64,000 bases of DNA from Alnus glutinosa (GCF_958979055.1 NC_084894.1:6631501-6695500), one strand, 5' to 3'. Positions 33,960 through 46,178 are shown, counted from the stretch's first letter. Numbers and translations: made by a program. The notes: a model not told the origin generated them from the letters alone.

Positions 33960-35225
33960 GATATTGTTGCAGATCGAGGATCAGACTCAGCTCGGTTTGC
34001 TCGGGTTTTAGTTGAGGTTAATGTGGAATCTGATCTTTCAAAGGAGATCAATGGAAGTGGAGTATCCTTGGATCCCAGTCAATTGTTCTCATTTTAAGAA
34101 TTTTGGTCACCTAAGCTATGATTGTGACAGAAAGGAGATGAGAAGATAGAATCCAAAACCGGAAGTGAAGAAAGATGGTGGTGTGGTGTTGAAGAAAAAT
34201 GTAGGAATGGAGCCTGGAGGGGAAGCAACTGAATCATGTAAAAGATGGTGGATTTGGCTCTATAAATCTTTTTTTTTTTTTTTCCCTTTTTTCTCAAGCT
34301 GGTGTTCAGTGGAGGAGCAAAGAAACACAGAATAAAAAGGTTTGGGCAAATCCTACACAGAGATTGATGATCAGGCGAATAGATCAGTTACTATGCCAAT
34401 GGATGGTCTTCATGTTATCTTGGAAGGGGCTGGAAATGCTGAGTCTTCTAAGACTGCTCAGAATAGGGATAAAGGTAGCATTGGGGAAAATGGTGCGGAT
34501 AGCAATAAAAGGGGATTCTCTCCTACTTCCTTCTCTTTTATGAAGATGCTCATTTGGAATATAAGGGGTTTGAATAACCCCTTCAAACATAAGGAAATTA
34601 GGCAGTATGTTAGGAGTTTGAAGATTTCTTTACTCTGCATTATTGAAACTAGAGTAAAGATTGAAAAGGCTGAAAAAATTAAAGAGAGAATTGTTCCGGG
34701 GTGGGGGTGGGGCTTCCATAATAATTATGGGAGTCATCGTTTAGGGAGGATTTGGGTGTGTTGGGATAAGGATTGTTTGGAAGTGAAGGTGGTGAGGAGT
34801 TCACATGATCAGATTATCACTTGTGATGTTTAGTCTGATAATGTTAAGTTTAGTTAATATTGGTGAGTTTCAAAGCTTTGGTCCCAAACCCTTTTAAGTC
34901 CTTTGGGTTTTGGGCAGAGCATGATTTGTTTTTGTATTGGGTTGAAGAAGGTTAGAGTTGTATTGTGGATGGTATTCCTATGTTTCGGGTTTGTAAGAAA
35001 CTTAAAGCTGTGAAGAAAATTTTGAAAGCTAAGAATATAGAGGTTTTTGGTGGTATGAAGCAGAGAGTTTTACAAGCAAAGGCTAGGCTTGATTGTGCTC
35101 ATGTGTGATGGGCAAGGAAGACGTGAACATCAATGTCTTCACGAATACTTGTCTCTTAACAAGGCAGAGGAAGCTTGGTGACCAAAACAACTCTTATTTT
35201 CAAGAATTCTAGGAACCTAATTTCA
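33960..35225 (+). mobile_element. LINE remnant: ORF1 CCHC end, endonuclease, start of RT
   Basis: 33985-34130 gives RFARVLVEVNVESDLSKEI and then VEYPWIPVNCSHFKNFGHLS, the DUF4283/zinc-knuckle end of plant LINE ORF1, with one knuckle Cys changed. An open frame 34342-34833 has the AP-endonuclease start MKMLIWNIRGLNNP and IIETRVK. Past a stop, MFRVCKKLKAVKKILKAKN and RVLQAKARLD belong to the EN-RT linker. Near 35180, LGDQNNSYF follows after a deletion. RT proper is missing. Dead element. Confidence 0.8.
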
Positions 35226-35599
35226 CACCTATATATGGGATGGGCAAGGAAGACCTGTCGATGATGAGCTTGCAGATTGAATGGTACATTCATTAAGGAA
35301 GACAAGATCCCGATCTTGGAGAAGCATCATGTACTTCATCTCTTACAGATTCCATACTGTGCTACTTCCTTTGGATCATGGAGTACACTCATCCATTATA
35401 TATATTGAACTACATGGCATGGATGATATTCACATATGTGAGAGAGGGATATGGGGCTGAAGGAGCCTACATTTTGTTGCTGCCAAAAATATCCAAGCAT
35501 GTATGAATAAAGCTTCCTTTTATTTTTTTTTTTCCAAGAATCACAGCAATTAACTCATGAAGCTGAAACTGGATCTAGAAAAAACGAAAATATACAAAA
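35226..35599. other. Gene-free stretch between LINE and U-box fragment
   Basis: Repeats the words GATGGGCAAGGAAGAC (35107 and 35239). Otherwise I recognise nothing. Confidence 0.4.
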
Positions 35600-35800
35600 A
35601 GGTAATTGAGAATAACTACAGAGAAGGCCCAAGAGGCCACATTAAAACAGATGGTTTGGATGGTTGCAATGCAATTCTCCTTGTTGCAAATGCTCTCTCT
35701 AATAATGCTAAGCAAGCAAGGAACTGCTCCAAGTTCTCCCATTTCTTCTATGGCCTTGAGCACATTGCAAGGATAGCCAACAACTCTTCAGAATCAAGGA
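35600..35800 (-). pseudogene. U-box/ARM-repeat protein exon fragment
   Basis: The minus strand reads DSEELLAILAMC and, after a frame change, KAIEEMGELGAVPCLLSIIR then KENCIATIQTICFN. These are ARM-repeat signatures of plant U-box E3 ligases (EELLAIL...AIEEMGELGAVPCLLxIIRES...NKENC). The fragment has no U-box and is frameshifted. The RPN13 fragment upstream on the same strand reads into it without a stop. Confidence 0.6.
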
Positions 35801-35827
35801 GAAAAGAAAGGAAAAAGGATGCGTGAA

Positions 35828-36480
35828 AGTGTCATCAAGTGCATCAGACTCTGATGTTCCAGAAACAAAATCCTCAAGTGCTTCAAGAAAAGACAAACCA
35901 TTGAATTTGTCTGTAAGAAAAGAGGAAAGACAAAATAAACATGAGTTAATGAGTGGATAAGCCAAACTAAGAATATAAACTACCCCTCCTAAACCGTGCC
36001 AAACAAAAAGCTCGTATGTTTGGTAAAATTTTTTCTAAAAGTACTTATTTGACTTCTTCACTTTAAAAATAATCAGAACACACTTCTGAAAAAAACTTAA
36101 ATATGAAGCATTTTCTAAATAACTCTATTTCCCAATGTAATTCTAAAAATGAAGATCAAGAATTTGACTTACCTATTAAAATTAAAGAAGTTACCAGAAT
36201 GATATGCATGACGTGGGGCTTCAAATTATTATTTAAGTCAATGAATCTACTTAATTGTTGGCTGAAAGGTAGACTCTGTAGCAACTCCAATATATCCTCT
36301 GGCGTAAATTGGAGTATGAGCTAAAGAACTAATGGAAACATAAACTCCAGACTATTGTATACCTCAGGTAAGTAACTAAGTATGATGCCAAACACTGTTC
36401 TAATGGCAATGTGTGAATGAATGGCATTATCACGTCAAGTTTCAAAATATCTCTTAGTCCCAAGCCTAGCCAACAGAAGC
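35828..36480 (-). pseudogene. RPN13: RPN13/ADRM1 exons, DEUBAD region (copy 2)
   Basis: Three exon pieces in correct order: ~36475-36375 (DILKLDVIMPFIHTLPLEQC then LASYL), 36320-36195 (FTPEDILELLQSLPFSQQL, bounded by CTTTAG and CTG/GTAACT) and 35910-35828 (KFNGLSFLEALEDFVSGTSE, after TTCTTACAG). They match the C-terminal UCH37-binding DEUBAD domain of the proteasome receptor RPN13. The Pru domain exons are not found and the middle exon drifts after QLSRF, so it is a fragment. Block copy 1 keeps only the last piece. Confidence 0.7.
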
Positions 36481-36690
36481 AAAGACAAAATGAAATCCAT
36501 ATGTTAACATAAAGTAAAAATCCATACAATATGAATAAATCTACTGAACCATGTACCCATATTAAATTATTCACAGATCCTACTTTCTGGTTTTCCAAAA
36601 AAATTAACCTAATTACACTACTAGATCAGCGAACAAGAAGTCTAGGTCATGGTCTATGCACATAAATAAGAGAATATGCAAGTCATATAC

Positions 36691-36798
36691 CTTTCCATGT
36701 TGGCTGTTAGTAACTCTCAAGTTATGTGTGACAGATCCATTACCACTTGCAGGGAGAGTATTGCTGCTAGCTGGATCCAGGTGAAGTTGAAGAAAGTA
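36691..36798 (-). pseudogene. AP-1 gamma-adaptin ear exon
   Basis: A perfect 36-codon exon between CCAACAG and AAG/GTATAT: YFLQLHLDPASSNTLPASGN then GSVTHNLRVTNSQHGK. This is the ear (GAE) domain of the AP-1 complex gamma subunit, whose normal text is KFLQLHLDPAS...LRVTNSQHGKK. The ORF and splice sites are intact, but neither neighbouring exons of this large protein nor its trunk is present. It is a single-exon fragment between Dr1 and RPN13 pieces. Confidence 0.75.
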
Positions 36799-37494
36799 CT
36801 GTTGGTTTAGAACAAGAGACATTATAACTGCATCTTGAATGAGGATAAATAGACGTAAGAATTTAAGCAACAAAGAAACAGGAAAAAATTTGGGATTTCC
36901 AATTGAAACAGTTGCACTTTAGTTCTTGAATAATCCAAAGTCATTGCTATATAAACTACAACCAAAAGACAAACAATAATCCTAAAACTCTAAATCCAGC
37001 CAACATTTTCAGAATCCAAAACATAAAGATGTAATGGGACAAGTACATCACTCATATAGAAAGCTTTCTTAGGATTACAGAGCAGTGAAACTCAATATTC
37101 AACATTTTCAGAATCCAAAGTCAGGTAAGTTGGAAATACTAACTTACCTTCCCCTCAAAATTCCTACAGTATTCCATTTTTGATTTTCTTGCAAGGAAAG
37201 GAGTCCGAGAGAAGCTCATCACCTGATATTGATGAACAAAATTTAGAGAGGCAACCAACTCACAAACTCAGACTCCAAAACTCCTCATGCCTTGAGACAA
37301 GTCTTTTTTTTTTCCTTCGTCCCTCTTGCTTATGTGAGTGTAGTACACAATAAAGGCACCTTCCATATATGACCTTAACTAGCAAACCCTTTGAGATGCC
37401 ATATAAAGCTCCAGATTTATCTCAATGAAAAACCAAACTCATAAAAATCTTTTACTTATCAAAAAAGCCAAAACGAAATAATCATTTTTCTCAC

Positions 37495-37584
37495 CTACAC
37501 AACACTCAATTAAAAGATCTTGAGCATCTCGTGCAACACGTACGTCTGGGGGCAGCATATCCTTGATGATTTTGGTCATAATTG
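37495..37584 (-). pseudogene. Dr1/NC2-beta histone-fold exon
   Basis: A clean exon between TTTTCAG and TAG/GTGAG reads IMTKIIKDMLPPDVRVARDA then QDLLIECCV. This is the highly conserved histone-fold exon of Dr1, the NC2-beta TATA-binding-protein repressor (usual text MTKIIKEMLPPDVRVARDAQ). No other Dr1 exon is nearby, and block copy 1 lacks it. Confidence 0.8.
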
Positions 37585-38114
37585 CTGAAAAGCAAACATG
37601 CTTTGCATCAATAAAGTAATTGGGTACACCATATCAAGAAGCATAAATTGTGTGAGAATCAATTTATCCATACACAGAGATGATTCCTCTGTTTTCTGTG
37701 ACTGCTGCTGATGATAATTTTTTCCTTAAAAATAGTAAAAAGATTGTGAACAAGGAACGAGAGTCATCAGCCCCAGCAGTCCCAACCATTCTAAACTCAA
37801 GGCAAAGCGCACATTGTGAGGATAAAAAGACTGAAAAAAATCAGAATATTATCATTGTCTTGGAGCTCGACCAACACCCATTGTCAATGAATTTAGTGCT
37901 GGGTTACATAATTTTCATCCCCATTTCATTATACCTTAGTCATCTGTAAATATCCTAATGTAGTTGAAGAAGACAATGCCAGTTAAAGCTGTTAGTTCTG
38001 CATGTTTATAATGAGTTCTAGTGCTTTGTGGAAAAAAGAGAGTTATACTTCCATATTTATCAAGATCTGGCCAGTATGGCATATCACAGAAAACCAACAT
38101 TCTATTTTTATCTG

Positions 38115-38220
38115 TAAGGGATCAGGAACACACCCAGTGAGTTTTGAGCCCACAATCTCACCCTCCACACTGTTTCAACAATGGTAGAATATGTAATTTG
38201 AGCTACATACTCATTGGCAT
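38115..38220 (-). mobile_element. Probable tRNA-derived SINE, copy 2
   Basis: Counterpart of the SINE at 7340-7450, with GTAGCTCAAATTACATATTC and GGGCTCAAAACTCACTGGG on the minus strand. Confidence 0.45.
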
Positions 38221-38365
38221 GAACAGACTAGCTTATTGGATGATTTAGCTCCGATTTCTTTTTATTGAAGATATTCTACATTTCTCCATTATTTATTTTT
38301 TGAAGTTCTAACATCTGCATTGAAAAAGTTTTAACATCTCCAATAATTTTTTCAATGCACTACCA

Positions 38366-38516
38366 GTCACATTATGCAACAGAAAAAATCTTACTGAACC
38401 ATGCCTGGAGTTTTCGGCAGCAAGCTTTCAAAAGCAGCCTAAGCAACTGAGGAATGGCATCTAAAGACTCACCAAAGAGTGCCGCCAAATACTTCCTTTC
38501 TGCTTTATTCACAACT
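38366..38516 (-). pseudogene. Unidentified exon remnant (copy 2)
   Basis: The minus strand is open: NKAERKYLAALFGESLDAIP then QLLRLLLKACC and SKIFSVA-stop. It is helical and Leu-rich. Copy 1 has a premature stop. Family not recognised. Confidence 0.35.
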
Positions 38517-38944
38517 GGCTTATAACCAGCGCTATGAGTGGGCTTTTTTTATTATAATTTATTAAAAAAAATTCAATTTTCTTTTCTCAATATCTCATTT
38601 AACTAATTGTTACTTATCAAAAAAAAAATTTAACTAATTGCTACCAAAAATATATTAAAAAAAAATTATTTATAAAATCATTTTGAACAGCAGTTTTTTA
38701 CTCAATAGTATAAACGCACATATTAAATAAATTTAAAAATTCATAAAGTATAATCCTTATAAATTGGATCAAGGATAATATAAAATCCCACAAAAAAACT
38801 ATAAAAACAAATCATAATCCATTATAAAACCTTGAAAGCTAATGTCGGACCAAAAACAATGATAAGAAACTCTCTCTCACCATCATTTCTATGAATTCAG
38901 TGTAAAATTTACAAAAGGAAAAATAAAACATTTGAATAGCAATC

Positions 38945-39130
38945 TACAAACTTTAGCGCCCATTTGTAAACAAAAACATTGACCCAATAACACATACATA
39001 TAAATACACGTAAACACATACACACATAACACACATACCAAAAGCCCCAAATCTGTATTGTCACACTGATACAGAATTCATCCAATTAAAATAGCAAACA
39101 AACAAACAAATCAAGAAAATTTTATAGAAA
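38945..39130. repeat. ~190-bp direct repeat, copy 1
   Basis: Pairs with 39931-40130 (AATACACGTAAACACA, AAAGCCCCAAATCTGTATTG, AGAAAATTTTATAGAAAATA). A partial third copy starts near 39310. Confidence 0.85.
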
Positions 39131-39197
39131 ATAGAAAAATCAAGAAAAACTGAAAAAACATATTTTGTTCTCAATAAAATTTTATAATAAAATCTTC

Positions 39198-39204
39198 TGA
39201 GAGA

Positions 39205-39242
<38 letters not shown>
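39198..39242. repeat. (GA)n microsatellite
   Basis: GAGAGA run of about 45 bp with one interruption. Confidence 0.95.
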
Positions 39243-39247
<5 letters not shown>

Positions 39248-39930
39248 AATATAAAAAATAAAAAAACCTAATTGTAGAGAGACAGAGATAGAAGAGAAGA
39301 ATATACATACCGAAAGCCCCAAATCTATATTGTCGCTCTGATATAGATATAATTATCCCTCAATCAATATATTTATCATCAGTTTGTAGCACAAACAAAC
39401 CAAAATAAATTATATGAGAATAAAGGAGCTTCATTTTTTTCTGCACTAATTATGTATAGATGTAAACTCTGCTATAATCCCTGGCTAAAGAACATTCCCA
39501 AGGGACATAGCATGAATGCAAATATCTCTTTTACTGTTTTAGTAAAAGAAAACGATCAGTGAATTATAGTCTCAACTATGAGAAAAAATCTCATGATCCA
39601 CTTAAATGTATCCAATTACATAGGAAGGTCTACGCACTCCCATTTCTGCCATTATTACAATAAGAATTCTAATAGAAATCTGAACTGCTGTGAAATTCCA
39701 TCCACATATGCCATTAAGAACAAAACCCATATTATCCCTTTTCCTCCATAGTGCCTCTGAGAACTCAATAAAAGCCTCAAATTCAACTGCCACTCCAGCC
39801 CTCAACCAGCTATATGGCATTCCAAAGCCTCATTTATTTTCCAATGTTTCACCAACAAAATGGAATATTTCTGAACAAAACCAATCCAAACAACCAACGG
39901 ACACATGCCCTCTTCACAAATTCAAAACAA

Positions 39931-40130
39931 TCTACAAACTTTAGCACCCATTTATCAACAAAAACACTGACCCAATAATGCATACATATAAATACACGTA
40001 AACACACACACATAACACATGCATACCGAAAGCCCCAAATCTGTATTGTCGCTCTGATACAGAATTCATCCAATGAAAATAGCAAACAAACAAATAAATC
40101 AAGAAAATTTTATAGAAAATAGAAAAATCA
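39931..40130. repeat. ~190-bp direct repeat, copy 2
   Basis: Its right edge coincides with the point where the WNK exon breaks off (~40130). Confidence 0.85.
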
Positions 40131-41237
40131 TCCTCATACAGCTCTGGTGCCATGTACTCTGGTGTCCCTATAATTGAATGTGCTGCATGGCTCTTTCCTA
40201 CTATTGCTTCCAACCCCAGGTCACCGATTTTCACCTATATGTAGAAGTCATAAGGCTTCAGGGTCACAAATCAATAAAATGTCCAACAAAAAATACCATA
40301 GATCAACTGAGAAAATAATATGAAACCCCATTAGATAATTCTTTTTGGCACTTAAAATTGAGGAACTGCTGTTGAACTCCTGACCCAAAGTATGCAAGAC
40401 TCTGTAAGACTGTATCAACCCAGGAAAATCAGATCCTGAAGTAATCTACACCCGATCAGCAGGTATATCCAACCAATCATCTAGTGTTTATAAGCTATTG
40501 GCAATCAAATGGTTGAAAGACCCTACCATAGGAGAGATTTTGGCTGTAAATAACTTACCTTCTAGTGCTACATATATTCAATTGCACCCCAAACAACAGA
40601 AGAACAACCTCAATAATCTACGAAATTTGAATTGATTGAAAATGAAAAACGCAAGAATCTAGATAAATCAATTTATCCTCATTAAATGAAAAAGGAAAAC
40701 TGATTACTTTATATTGGAAATGACTTATTACCTGGCCAACGTTTCCATTGATGAAGATGTTACTGCAATTAAGATCTCTGTGAATAATGCATGGCTCATG
40801 TGTATGCAGATACTCCAATCCCTCAAGCACCTGCTTTGACCACTTCTTCAAGGCCTTAATGGAAACATGGCGATGCTTCTTCCTGTAATCCCTCAGATTT
40901 CCAGATGTGCACACCTCAGTAATAAAATTCAACATGTTACGCTCATCATCCTTCCAAACACTGTCACAGACAATGATTTATACTTGTTCTCCAATGTCCG
41001 CAACAGCTTAACCTCCGAGTGAAGCCGATTGATGAGTACTGGATCCTCGCTGAAATTCCTCAACCTGACCTGATTCCAGGCCACCTCTATACCTTCCTCC
41101 TGATCAAAAGCCCTGTAAACCTTCTTCACAGAATCACAGCCAAGCAGATCATTGTACGTACCAAATCGTCCAGAAGGATCAACCTCAACAAACGGTTCAG
41201 CCTCACGGTTAGACGCAGTCACACTTTCAGCAGACAT
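40130..41237 (-). pseudogene. WNK: WNK-type protein kinase, truncated and frameshifted
   Basis: Start [20 protein letters not shown], then [20 protein letters not shown] and [17 protein letters not shown] kinases have Asn in place of the beta-3 Lys, as in AWNQV here. After LENKY an extra base shifts the frame; the text resumes [20 protein letters not shown], then [19 protein letters not shown] before GTAATA. The next exon (40234-40131) has [11 protein letters not shown] and [13 protein letters not shown], then is cut by a direct repeat. The second half of the kinase lobe, including the APE-to-C-terminal helices, is absent. Unable to make an active kinase. Confidence 0.85.
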
Positions 41238-42480
41238 CTTCAAAGATTAACAAATAGAACTGGGTTAGAGCAAGGTAAAACATTGCCTTTCCATAAAATT
41301 GAGGTCTAAAATTTCGAGTGCTAACACAACAAATTTCATTCAAACCATTAAACTTCTAATCCTTTGAAAACGTGAGAGATTCACAACTACTGATCCAAAA
41401 TACGAATGCAAACTAATCAAATCATGTGAATATCCATTCATAACAATTTACCAAATACCAAATAAAAGACAAACATAGTAATCACAGACCCAGGGTTTGA
41501 CTATAAAATTTCCAATCGTATTTGTGAAGCCAAACCAGAACACAAAGAATCATAATCCTAAATTCTAATGATAACGCCAGACAATGGAAAAAAAAAAAAA
41601 AGTAACAAAATTCCATTTTGATAACAAAACTCCAATCAATCTAAATGCATAGTTTCAAACTCCAAATAATCAATATATAATAAAATAAAGTAAAATAAAA
41701 TAAATATGATAAATATGACTGTTTTAATTATTAAAAAATTTATAAATTGGACATTAAAACATGCATAATTAATTTTGCGGAACTAGGTAAATTCAAATTC
41801 TTGTAATCTTTCTTGAAATCAAATTATGCACAAATAAGCATGTGAAATACGATCAATCGATACCAAAACTTAGAAAAGAAAAAAAAAAAACCTAATCGTT
41901 GAGAGACAGAGAGAGGAGAAGAATACCACAGAAGTCGCCCGCCAGACATGGGTTTTCTTCCCCAACCACACGCCGGAAAATCACTGGCGACAACCAGTCT
42001 CGCTGGAAACGGCCGCAACTTCACCGGAGACACCTCAAAGTACCACAGAAGTCGCCGGAGAACTCAAAATCCGCCGGAAAACAAAAAAAAAAAAAAAAAA
42101 AAAAAAAACCTACCAGGAACCAAAAAACCATAAAAAAAAAATCTTCGATTTCTATTTCCTTTCCTCTGTTTTCTCAGCTGCCAAACAGAGTGAGGAGAAG
42201 AATGTGGACCCAACCCAAAGCAGAAAAGGAAAACGGAGGAAGAATTAAGAGAGAATAGCGGAGAAGAAGAAAGAGAAGAGGAAGAAGGGAAAGAAAAAAG
42301 AAGAAAAACAGGGAGAGGGAGACAGAACGTCCATGAAAGTTAAAGAGAGAAGGGAGGGACGGTGGGGGAAGAAAACGTTTGGGTTTGGCGGCTTTTATTT
42401 TTTATTTTTTATTTTTATCAAAACACAGCACATAAAACACCGGTTCAGTTTTTTATAATAACCGGTTCACGCCACCTGGC
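41238..42480 (-). other. Upstream/leader region of WNK fragment
   Basis: GC-richer, GA-rich DNA at 41890-42400 looks like a 5' leader and promoter of a minus-strand gene; A runs at 42082-42106. Plus-strand frames here are low-complexity artefacts. Confidence 0.4.
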
Positions 42481-42506
42481 AGAGCTTTTCTCGAAAGCAA
42501 AACCCA

Positions 42507-42513
<7 letters not shown>

Positions 42514-42539
<26 letters not shown>
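42514..42539. repeat. (TA)n microsatellite
   Basis: About 13 TA units. Confidence 0.9.
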
Positions 42540-42542
<3 letters not shown>

Positions 42543-42838
42543 TAATGATTCACTACCACCTAAAAATACAATTTTTTACCACTTTGCCTATATGGCAAGG
42601 TGGTCCCTCACTTTAATTTATTTTTTAAAAATAACTAGCTTTTATATATATATATATATGAGTAATGATTCACTACCACTTAAATATACAACTTTTTATC
42701 ATTTCGCCTATATGGTAAGGTTGTCCATCACCTTAATTTATTTTAAAAAAAAAAAACTCAAAAAGTAGTGGGGGATCACCTTGCTACATAAATAAGATGG
42801 TGAAAAGTTGTATCTTTAGATGGTATTTAATCATTACT
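42540..42838. mobile_element. Mutator-like MITE (42659-42838) with half copy in front
   Basis: GAGTAATGATTCACTACCAC at 42659 is inverted at the right end (TTTAATCATTACTC). Same family as 18442-18614. A left half copy lies at 42540-42640. The target is TA-rich, so the TSD cannot be judged. Confidence 0.8.
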
Positions 42839-42846
42839 CTATATAT

Positions 42847-42962
42847 AGGGAAATTATCAAAATACTTACAATGTACAACAATGGTACATTGGGTCCTATG
42901 CCAATATGTCTTGTTGTTGTACCATTGTTGTACCCCAAGAGTGTAAGTATAATTTCTAATAT
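42847..42962. mobile_element. Small MITE
   Basis: ATACTTACAATGTACAACAA on the left is roughly inverted by TTGTTGTACCCCAAGAGTGT on the right; TGTACAACAATGGTAC is mirrored by GTACCATTGTTGTAC. Confidence 0.65.
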
Positions 42963-42981
42963 ATATATATATATATATATG

Positions 42982-43126
42982 ATAAGAAAACCAAAAAACT
43001 ACCGTAGAGACATTTTATCAAACACCAAGTACTAATGCTGAATTTCACTCTTTGTAAAAGAAAACGAAGAAACTAAATAACATGGAACCAAGGAAGTTTA
43101 TTGAGTTGGTTCAAGAAATTTGACAG
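42982..43126. repeat. Segmental duplication, copy 2, second piece
   Basis: Counterpart of 7746-7885 (AAACACCAAGTACTAATGC, AAAGAAAACGAAGAAACTAA). Confidence 0.9.
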
Positions 43127-43499
43127 CAATAAGTAAAATAAACAAAGCTAGAATTAACGGTGAATAATATGAGGGGGGAAAAAAAGACTTTGAAAAATCA
43201 AAATATTAACATTATCTTAGTATAAGAAAACTTCAAATACTTTAAATTCCTCATAACTTTGTCAGCAGCTAGGGCTGTAAGCGAGTCGGCAAGGCTCGAG
43301 GTCCCGCTCGATACCCGCCCGGTTTAACCCGATTCGAGCTCGAGCTCGGCACTGTTGAAACCCGCTCGTTACTGTTGAAGTCCGCTCGACTAGTTAATGA
43401 TACATACCCGACTCGCCCAACATAACTCGACGGGAGCTCGCGAGCTCGACTCGTTAAGGGCTCGACTCGCCCACCCCCTCGGCTCGATTGCCCGACTCG

Positions 43500-46178
43500 T
43501 TAGCTCGAATATATATAAAAGTAGGTATTTATATAGATTACTTAATATTTATATCTATATTATTATATTTCATTATTTCTTATTTATTATAAATAATTTC
43601 ATATTAAATGATATTATTATTTTTTAATTCATAAGTTATAAGTATAATATTATAATTATATCATGTTACACAAGTATACATACAACTTCATATGAATAGT
43701 ATATATATAGTTAGTTAGTTAGTTCATTGATGTATGTATGTATATATATAAGTACAATGACAATGTGATTCATATATAATTAAATTAAGTGATTAGTATT
43801 GAAATAACTAATGATTTAACATTGTGCCATATGATCACATAATTCATATAAGTATCACACGATCATATGATATAACATTTATCATTTAATTATTATATTA
43901 TATCATATGCATATATTAATATGATCATATATGTGATCTAGGAATTATCATTAAACTCTTAGAAATTGTTGGATCACATAATTCACAATTTATAACTCAT
44001 AAGTACTATAATATTATAGACACATAATGTAATGTAAGTATAGTATATACACAAATTCATACTAATACCATATTTAGTTTATTAATGTATGTATGAATAT
44101 ATGCAAGTGCAACAATAATATTGTAATTTACAAAATATAAAAATATGAATATAATCACAACTTAATCATTAATTATTATAGTAAGTGTTAATATATTGAA
44201 TAAATACCTAATAGTAACTTAGTTAATATATACTAGATTAGATAACATAGAATATAAGTAATAATAGAGTTAGTTAGTATATAATTATGTTGCTTGTTAA
44301 TGTGTGACATTATGTATAAACTATTATAGTTTAACATTAGCATTAGCATTAGCATTAACATTAACATATATGATATTAACTAATATTACTAGACTATTAA
44401 TTACTATATTAACTAATATGATAGAATGATCTAAGTTTTATAATTAGTTACTTAAGAATCATTAGATCACGTAATTAAAGATCTAAGATCATTGAATTGT
44501 TAAATCATATGATCATAGGATAATATTTAGATCATCTGATCATTAGATACTATGGAATTAAGATAATTGTGATTTATGATGATAATACTTATCGTAGATA
44601 ATCTTATAAGTCATATGACATGATATTGATTCATAATTCATAAATATATTACAAATATAGATAATTACAAACTAAGTACAAGTATAAATTATAGCCACAT
44701 AATGTCATATAAGTATACAAATTTATACTAATAAAATGAATTCATACTAATCATATGATATAATGACAATTCTGAAACTTAATTATCATATACAATGATA
44801 ATCTGATTTATATAATCTCAAATTAAGTAACTAGGATTAGAATCGCCAATTTATTAATTATCATCACAAATTAAGTATTATCATTACAATTTAGATCACA
44901 TGCTCATATGATCTAAAATTGTTCCATATAATCATTAAATATGATCATATGATCTAAGTATTATCATTATATATTAAGTATGTAAGTATATAGATTTTGT
45001 ATCTAGATTATGATTAGGTATATAAATTATGAATTATTGTATCATAATTTATAAATGCATAATTAGAAAATAAATTATAAGTTTGAGTTTACATAATCAC
45101 ATTATTATAAGTATATGTTCATATAATTACAAATTAAGCTATAAATATTAAACAATTAAGTAGGTGCTCAAAGCAACTTAATCAAATACAGTTCAACTAA
45201 TAACTAATGGAAACCCACATATAAGATTGATATGTATCTCTTGACATGTGAGAAGCACATGTTGTTTTAATATCATGTAATTCACACATATTTTTTTAAT
45301 AGCATTACACATGTCATTTTTATATGTAGGTTGTAGAAAATTTCCGACAAATTGGTTTGTAGGAAATTTCTGTCCATAACTAATTGGATCACTTAGGAAG
45401 GAAAAAATATGTATTTTAGAATTAAAAGTCCAAATTCATAAGAAGATTAAATACAAATTTAATGTATAGATTTCAAATATTATTTGATATTAAATGCAAT
45501 ATTAGAATTATAAAGGATCTTGGTAATTGCAAATATGAGAATAAGATCGACAAAATCCATCTAAAAAATAAAGATTTCATTATTTCAAATAAAATTTCAA
45601 AATTTTAATTAAAGATTTTACGATCAAACTTTCCTTAATTATCTTAAAGAAACTTTTTTTTTTTTTTAACAAAAAAAATATATTTTCCATTGTGGCATGA
45701 TCTCATTCAAATAGCAAGACAAAACCAAAAGGAAAATATAATTTTCTATCATTAAGTATTATTATTATTATATAGCCCAAGTATAATTTATAACCAAATT
45801 CTTATTGTATATGTTATGAGCCTATGATTTAGTATTATTATTATTATTATTATAATTATCTAATTATATATATAAAAAAAAATGATGAACTTATACATGA
45901 TACATTGTATCATTGTCATATATCATACATGAATACATAACTAACTTAATGAACAATTTCCAAGATACATGATTAACTTTCTTTCTTTTTTAAAAAAAAA
46001 AAAAAAATTATTTTCTGAGCAATATTTCAAAATTTATAATTTACAGGCTATGAGCCTATGAATAAGTAAAATTATTAATAAGTGACAATCATGAAGTGTT
46101 GATATGTTAATAAGTTAATATATTATAATGTTGTTTCAAAAAAAAAAAAATTATGTTATAATGTTAATAGGTTCGTAA
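43500..46178. other. AT-rich interior of the hAT-like element, left part
   Basis: No open frame of note. Words such as ATGATCATATGATC and GATCATATGATC recur. 45216-45370 resembles the repeat at 18335-18680. Confidence 0.5.

Larger units (their letters stand above)
36885..38516. repeat. Segmental duplication, copy 2, first piece
   Basis: Counterpart of 6190-7745. It breaks at ~38516 (TTTATTCACAAC), where copy 1 continues AAGAAAACC; that sequence reappears at 42982. Confidence 0.85.
38517..42981. other. 4.46-kb insertion in block copy 2, carrying the WNK fragment
   Basis: Borders are defined by comparison: copy 1 runs CACAAC-AAGAAAACC at ~7745, whereas copy 2 has CACAAC at 38516 and AAGAAAACC at 42982. 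The insert holds a broken WNK gene, direct repeats and MITEs. No TSD or TIR is evident at its ends. Confidence 0.7.

Noticed and set aside
34342-34833. 163-codon plus-strand frame as a stand-alone gene
   Set aside because: Its endonuclease motif and flanking ORF1 and RT-linker traces show it is part of a dead LINE.
39602-39820. 72-codon minus-strand frame
   Set aside because: Plausible amino-acid composition but no motif, splice context or second copy to support it.
41899-42258. Lys-rich plus-strand frames
   Set aside because: Created by A runs and GA-rich leader DNA of the minus-strand WNK fragment.
35600-42981. Helitron or Pack-MULE borders around the gene-fragment cluster
   Set aside because: I looked for TC...CTRR hairpin ends and for TIRs with 9-bp TSDs at the edges and could not find a convincing pair.
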